Source: FEN-1297 sp046704255
Lineage (GTDB): Bacteria; Bacteroidota; Ignavibacteria; Ignavibacteriales; Ignavibacteriaceae
Reading direction: 5' to 3'
Assembly: GCA_046704255.1 (NCBI GenBank)
Contig: JBJKSH010000057.1
Span: 1 to 64,000 of the forward strand
DNA: 64,000 bases
Positions 60,793-64,000 of this stretch are shown here, piece by piece (the stretch's first letter is position 1; every line of letters starts with the position of its first letter). Both the position numbers and the translations under genes were made by a program. The notes under the pieces are model-generated. The model did no database searches, was not told the origin of the DNA, and worked only from the letters and a program-made list of their open reading frames with translations.

Positions 60793-62559
60793 TTATCTGA
60801 TTTTTATATGCAATTCCTTAAGCTGCTGATCATCTACTGTTGAAGGGGCATCATCCATAATAGAAACGGCACTTGCGGTTTTAGGAAATGCTATAACATC
60901 CCTAATTGATTTTTCACCGGCAAAAATCATCGCCATTCTATCGAAACCGAAGGCAATTCCGCCGTGTGGAGGTGCACCGTATTTAAATGCATTCATTAAA
61001 AAACCAAATTTATAATCAGCTTCTTCATCGGATATGCCAAGAGCTTTAAACATTTTTGCCTGCAGTCCGGCATCATGAATTCTAATGCTTCCGCCTGCAA
61101 TTTCATTTCCGTTTAAAACAAGATCATAAGCTCTTGCTTTAACTCTTGCAGGATCTTTTTCCATATAGTCAACATCTTCCGGCCTTGGTGAGGTAAAAGG
61201 ATGATGCATTGCGTAGTAACGGTGAGTTTGTTCATCCCATTCAAGCAGCGGGAAATCAGTAACCCAAAGTAATCTTGGATCAGAATCAGGTTTAATAAGT
61301 TCCAGTCGTCTGGCCATTTCCATTCTTAGCTGCCCCATAATTGAAAGCGCTTTAAGTCGTGCCCCTGTTAATATGAAGAGCAAATCTCCCGGCTTAGCAT
61401 TTAATGAATCAATTAAATTTTTCTTTTCATCATCGGTTAAAAATTTTGCTATAGGAGCTTCAAGATCATTGTCTTTTACACGCATCCATATAAGCCCGCC
61501 TGCGCCAAGCTTTTTTACAAAGTCTGTTAATACATCAAGCTGGTTGCGTGTATATTCCCCGCATCCGGGAGCTAACAGCCCGGTAATAATTCCTTTATTT
61601 TTTATATGATCCTGGAAAACTTTAAATGAAGTATTTTCAAAAACATGGTTAAGAGTTACCATTTCAAGATCGAATCTTAAGTCCGGTTTATCACTGCCGT
61701 ATTTTTCAAGTGCTTCATCGAAAGTTAAACGAGGAAGCGGAAGTTCCAAATCGCGGTTCCAGATTTCTTTGAAAAATACTTTCATCAAGCCTTCTACAAT
61801 TTCAAAAATATTTTCCTGGTCTACAAAAGACATTTCAACATCAATCTGCGTAAATTCCGGCTGCCTGTCGGCGCGCAGGTCTTCATCTCTAAAGCATTTA
61901 ACAATTTGGAAATATCTATCAAGTCCGGAAACCATAAGCAATTGTTTGTACTGCTGCGGAGATTGAGGAAGAGCATAAAACTTACCCTTGTGCAGCCTGC
62001 TTGGAACAAGATAATCTCTAGCGCCTTCGGGAGTGCTTTTCATCAGCACCGGAGTTTCAACTTCCACAAAATCATTTTCGTCGAAATATTTTCTTGCAAC
62101 CTGGTACATCCTGTGACGCAATAAAATATTTTTTTGCATAGCAGGTCTCCGCAGATCCAGGTACCTGTATTTTAGTCTTATGTCTTCGCTGGTTTCAATT
62201 TCATTTTGAATTGAAAACGGAGGAGTTTTAGCTTCGTTAAGAATGATCAGCTTGTTAACCATTACATCAATTTGCCCCGTGGGCAGTGCCGGATTTTCCG
62301 TGCCTTCAGGTCTTTTACGCACTTTGCCTTCAATGGAAATTACATATTCATTCCGTAAGCTGCCTGCAGCTTCGTGTGCTTCTTTATTAAAATTGGGTTC
62401 AAAAACTACCTGGGTTATACCATATCGATCTCGTAAATCAATAAAGATTAAACCGCCCAAATCGCGCCGGGTATCAACCCATCCGTTTAATATAACATTA
62501 TTCCCAATACTGTTTTCCCGTAATTCTCCGCATGTATGTGTTCTGGTTTTAAAATACAT
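60793..62559 (-). CDS. aspS: Aspartyl-tRNA synthetase
   Basis: 588 residues, bacterial type. The anticodon-binding domain has HTCGELRENSIGNNVILNGW and VDTRRDLGGLIFIDLRDRYG; class II motifs follow: motif 2 FRDEDLRADRQPEFTQIDVE, the bacterial GAD insert with GGLIWMRVKDNDLEAPIAKF, and motif 3 GGIAFGFDRMAMIFAGEKSI then RDVIAFPK. It charges tRNA-Asp (possibly also tRNA-Asn if the organism lacks an Asn synthetase). It stands alone; no terminator is clear. Confidence 0.97.
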   Translation of the reverse strand: MYFKTRTHTCGELRENSIGNNVILNGWVDTRRDLGGLIFIDLRDRYGITQVVFEPNFNKEAHEAAGSLRNEYVISIEGKVRKRPEGTENPALPTGQIDVMVNKLIILNEAKTPPFSIQNEIETSEDIRLKYRYLDLRRPAMQKNILLRHRMYQVARKYFDENDFVEVETPVLMKSTPEGARDYLVPSRLHKGKFYALPQSPQQYKQLLMVSGLDRYFQIVKCFRDEDLRADRQPEFTQIDVEMSFVDQENIFEIVEGLMKVFFKEIWNRDLELPLPRLTFDEALEKYGSDKPDLRFDLEMVTLNHVFENTSFKVFQDHIKNKGIITGLLAPGCGEYTRNQLDVLTDFVKKLGAGGLIWMRVKDNDLEAPIAKFLTDDEKKNLIDSLNAKPGDLLFILTGARLKALSIMGQLRMEMARRLELIKPDSDPRLLWVTDFPLLEWDEQTHRYYAMHHPFTSPRPEDVDYMEKDPARVKARAYDLVLNGNEIAGGSIRIHDAGLQAKMFKALGISDEEADYKFGFLMNAFKYGAPPHGGIAFGFDRMAMIFAGEKSIRDVIAFPKTASAVSIMDDAPSTVDDQQLKELHIKIR

Positions 62560-62762
62560 CTTTCCTTTTAGAACTCCTTAAAAAAATAGATTGTAAAAAT
62601 AATCAAATAGGAAAGGGTAAACAAATAGATTTGATTAATTAGAAGTTGATTAATGAATAGTTATGCAGAAAGACAATCGGATCAAATTAGTTTACGCCTT
62701 TAGGCAGATGAATATTCTTAGACAAACCGTTAATACGGTAAAGACAAAATTGATAAATTATT

Positions 62763-63332
62763 TTAGTAAGGATATTCAATAGCATCCCTAATTTTCTCTT
62801 TTGCTTCCTTACCGCTCCATTTCTCGCAAAGGTAAAGGCCAAGGTCTATTGAAGATGTTACTGCTCCCGAAGTAATAACATCCTGGTCTTCAACTATTCT
62901 TTCTTTTACCACTTCGGAACAGTACTGTTTAAGAGTTTCAAATTCCAGGTGATTAGTGGTAGCTCGTTTCCCTTTTAAAAAGCCTGCCGCACCTAGCAAA
63001 AGCCCTCCGGTACAAATGGAAATTTTGTATTGAATGTTCTTCGCAGTTTTAAGCCAATCTAGAAACTCCTCATCATTCTGAAGGCTTCTAGTTCCCATTC
63101 CTCCCGGCACAATAACAACATCATAACTTCCCAAATTATTTCTTACTTTGTCGGGAATAATCTTAAAGCCGTGCTTGTCTCTTACCATATCCGTGTAAGC
63201 ACAAATATCCCACTTTAAATCGTTCTTAAATTTCATGGTTTTCAATCTTGTTAACGTATCGTATATACCTGCAAAATCTAATAAAGTTAAATCATTATAT
63301 ACAACAAATGCGACTTTCAAAATAAACCTCAA
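62763..63332 (-). CDS. DJ-1/PfpI family protein (isonitrile-hydratase-like)
   Basis: 189 residues. KVAFVVYNDLTLLDFAGIYD, YDVVIVPGGMGTRSLQNDEE and the nucleophile elbow KISICTGGLLLGAAGFLKGK then RATTNH place it in the GATase1-like DJ-1/PfpI group, near the isonitrile hydratase/AraC-N-terminal branch. Cys of SICTGG is the expected active residue; Glu is present in the DLTLLDFAG region as Asp. The ending SGAVTSSIDLGLYLCEKW is also typical. Role not known. 24 bp from the mfd end. Confidence 0.8.
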   Translation of the reverse strand: MRFILKVAFVVYNDLTLLDFAGIYDTLTRLKTMKFKNDLKWDICAYTDMVRDKHGFKIIPDKVRNNLGSYDVVIVPGGMGTRSLQNDEEFLDWLKTAKNIQYKISICTGGLLLGAAGFLKGKRATTNHLEFETLKQYCSEVVKERIVEDQDVITSGAVTSSIDLGLYLCEKWSGKEAKEKIRDAIEYPY

Positions 63333-63356
63333 ATTGTTAAAAAAACATATATAAAT

Positions 63357-64000
63357 TTAATCAAAATTATCGTTAAGAACAGTCTCTTTTTGCGTAGCTA
63401 TCAATTTTGAAATATCAATACCGAAGAGCCTTATTACATCCCTGCAGAATTGAATAAGAAATTGCATAAGTTTTTCCGGCGATTCAAATTCATTGGTAAT
63501 TACAAGCTTCATAATATCTTTTCCTTTTGAAGACGAAGGGCGCTGCTGAACAAACTTTACGGAGTTTTTATATTCCTGCATTATAAAATGCATAAGCTCA
63601 ACAAATTTGAATTTATAATAATCTTCCTTTTGTCCATCCGGCAAAATTATATTTATATTTTTCCGCTGAATAATTATTCTTTCAAACAATGCATACGAAG
63701 CATAAAGCTTAAGAGTTGCCGTTTCAATTAATCTTTTTACAAGTGTAGGCAAAGCACCGAATCTGTCCGTCATTTCTTCTTTTAATTCTTCTATCTCATC
63801 AATTGTTTTTATTGAATAAAGTGCAGTATAAAAGTTTAACCTGTCCATTTGTTCCGGCATGTAAGTGGGCGGAATACCTATTTCGAAATATGTGTCTATA
63901 GTCGGCTCGGTACGTTCTTCTGTTTTGGGTAAATCTTTAAATACTTCTTTAAATTCTTTGTACTTTAATTCTTCAACAGCTTCATTGATTAATTTTACGT
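63357..64000 (-). CDS. mfd: Transcription-repair coupling factor, 3' end (partial)
   Basis: The frame is open to the right edge of the window; about 214 C-terminal residues are visible. Sequence LINEAVEELKYKEF, TEPTIDTYFEIGIPPTYMPE, QMDRLNFYTALYSIKTIDEI and EELKEEMTDRFGALPTLVKR is the TRCF/D7 region of Mfd, which releases stalled RNA polymerase and recruits UvrA. The helicase motor and RNA-polymerase-binding parts lie outside. The in-frame ATG at 63860 is internal. The ending is normal in length. Confidence 0.9.
   Translation of the reverse strand, partial: VKLINEAVEELKYKEFKEVFKDLPKTEERTEPTIDTYFEIGIPPTYMPEQMDRLNFYTALYSIKTIDEIEELKEEMTDRFGALPTLVKRLIETATLKLYASYALFERIIIQRKNINIILPDGQKEDYYKFKFVELMHFIMQEYKNSVKFVQQRPSSSKGKDIMKLVITNEFESPEKLMQFLIQFCRDVIRLFGIDISKLIATQKETVLNDNFD

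Overview
The window is an AT-rich bacterial chromosome segment with dense, mostly intact genes. Several features point to the Ignavibacteria/Chlorobi side of the Bacteroidota group. A secreted giant protein ends in a PNPFNP-type type IX secretion sorting domain. There are many lipoproteins, porin-like barrels and SusD-free surface proteins, and CarAB is of the Bacteroidota kind. Promoters of the TTG-N19/20-TAnnTTTG type can be read in front of a tRNA remnant and the TauE gene. The placement is an inference from gene content, not from a marker gene.

Left end (1 to about 2530): the tail of an integrated element, with a class II amidotransferase-like zinc-ribbon protein, small ORFs, a Gam/Gp157-like protein and an OB-like protein. 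It stops inside the anticodon loop of a tRNA-Lys(CUU) gene, of which only the 5' half and its promoter remain (2526-2599). 2.7-17 kb: housekeeping and envelope genes (lysozyme-like protein coupled to a membrane protein, two DoxX proteins, MgtC/SapB-DUF4010, CoA-binding protein, DUF4199, TauE exporter, VOC protein, YtxH, transglutaminase lipoprotein, PP2C phosphatase, DinB, SWIM-SNF2 helicase). 17-30 kb: a CHASE2/sigma-54 activator, an outer-membrane protein, a TonB-C/parvulin fusion lipoprotein, a phosphoesterase, carAB behind a terminator-type leader, and PIN-PhoH.

30-47 kb: small lipoproteins, glycosyltransferase, exported acetolactate decarboxylase, a four-gene surface operon (two lipoproteins, a barrel-transglutaminase fusion, a FecR/TPR protein), DinB, an MprF-like synthase domain, a LolA-like protein, HAD phosphatase, cation efflux pump, C1 peptidase, and a GntR-DUF1648 operon divergent from an alpha/beta hydrolase across a perfect 18-bp inverted repeat.

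47.6-53.8 kb: the most unusual part. It holds two copies of a three-gene set that looks like a PilV/PilW/PilX minor-pilin operon but without prepilin-peptidase sites, the last gene tandemly duplicated and carrying an 18-bp minisatellite. It is followed by a hybrid-free PAS histidine kinase, a 1,404-residue type IX-secreted SdrD-B/DUF11 protein with a near-consensus sigma-54 promoter, aspS, a DJ-1/PfpI protein and the 3' end of mfd. No rRNA, complete tRNA, CRISPR array or transposase gene was found.
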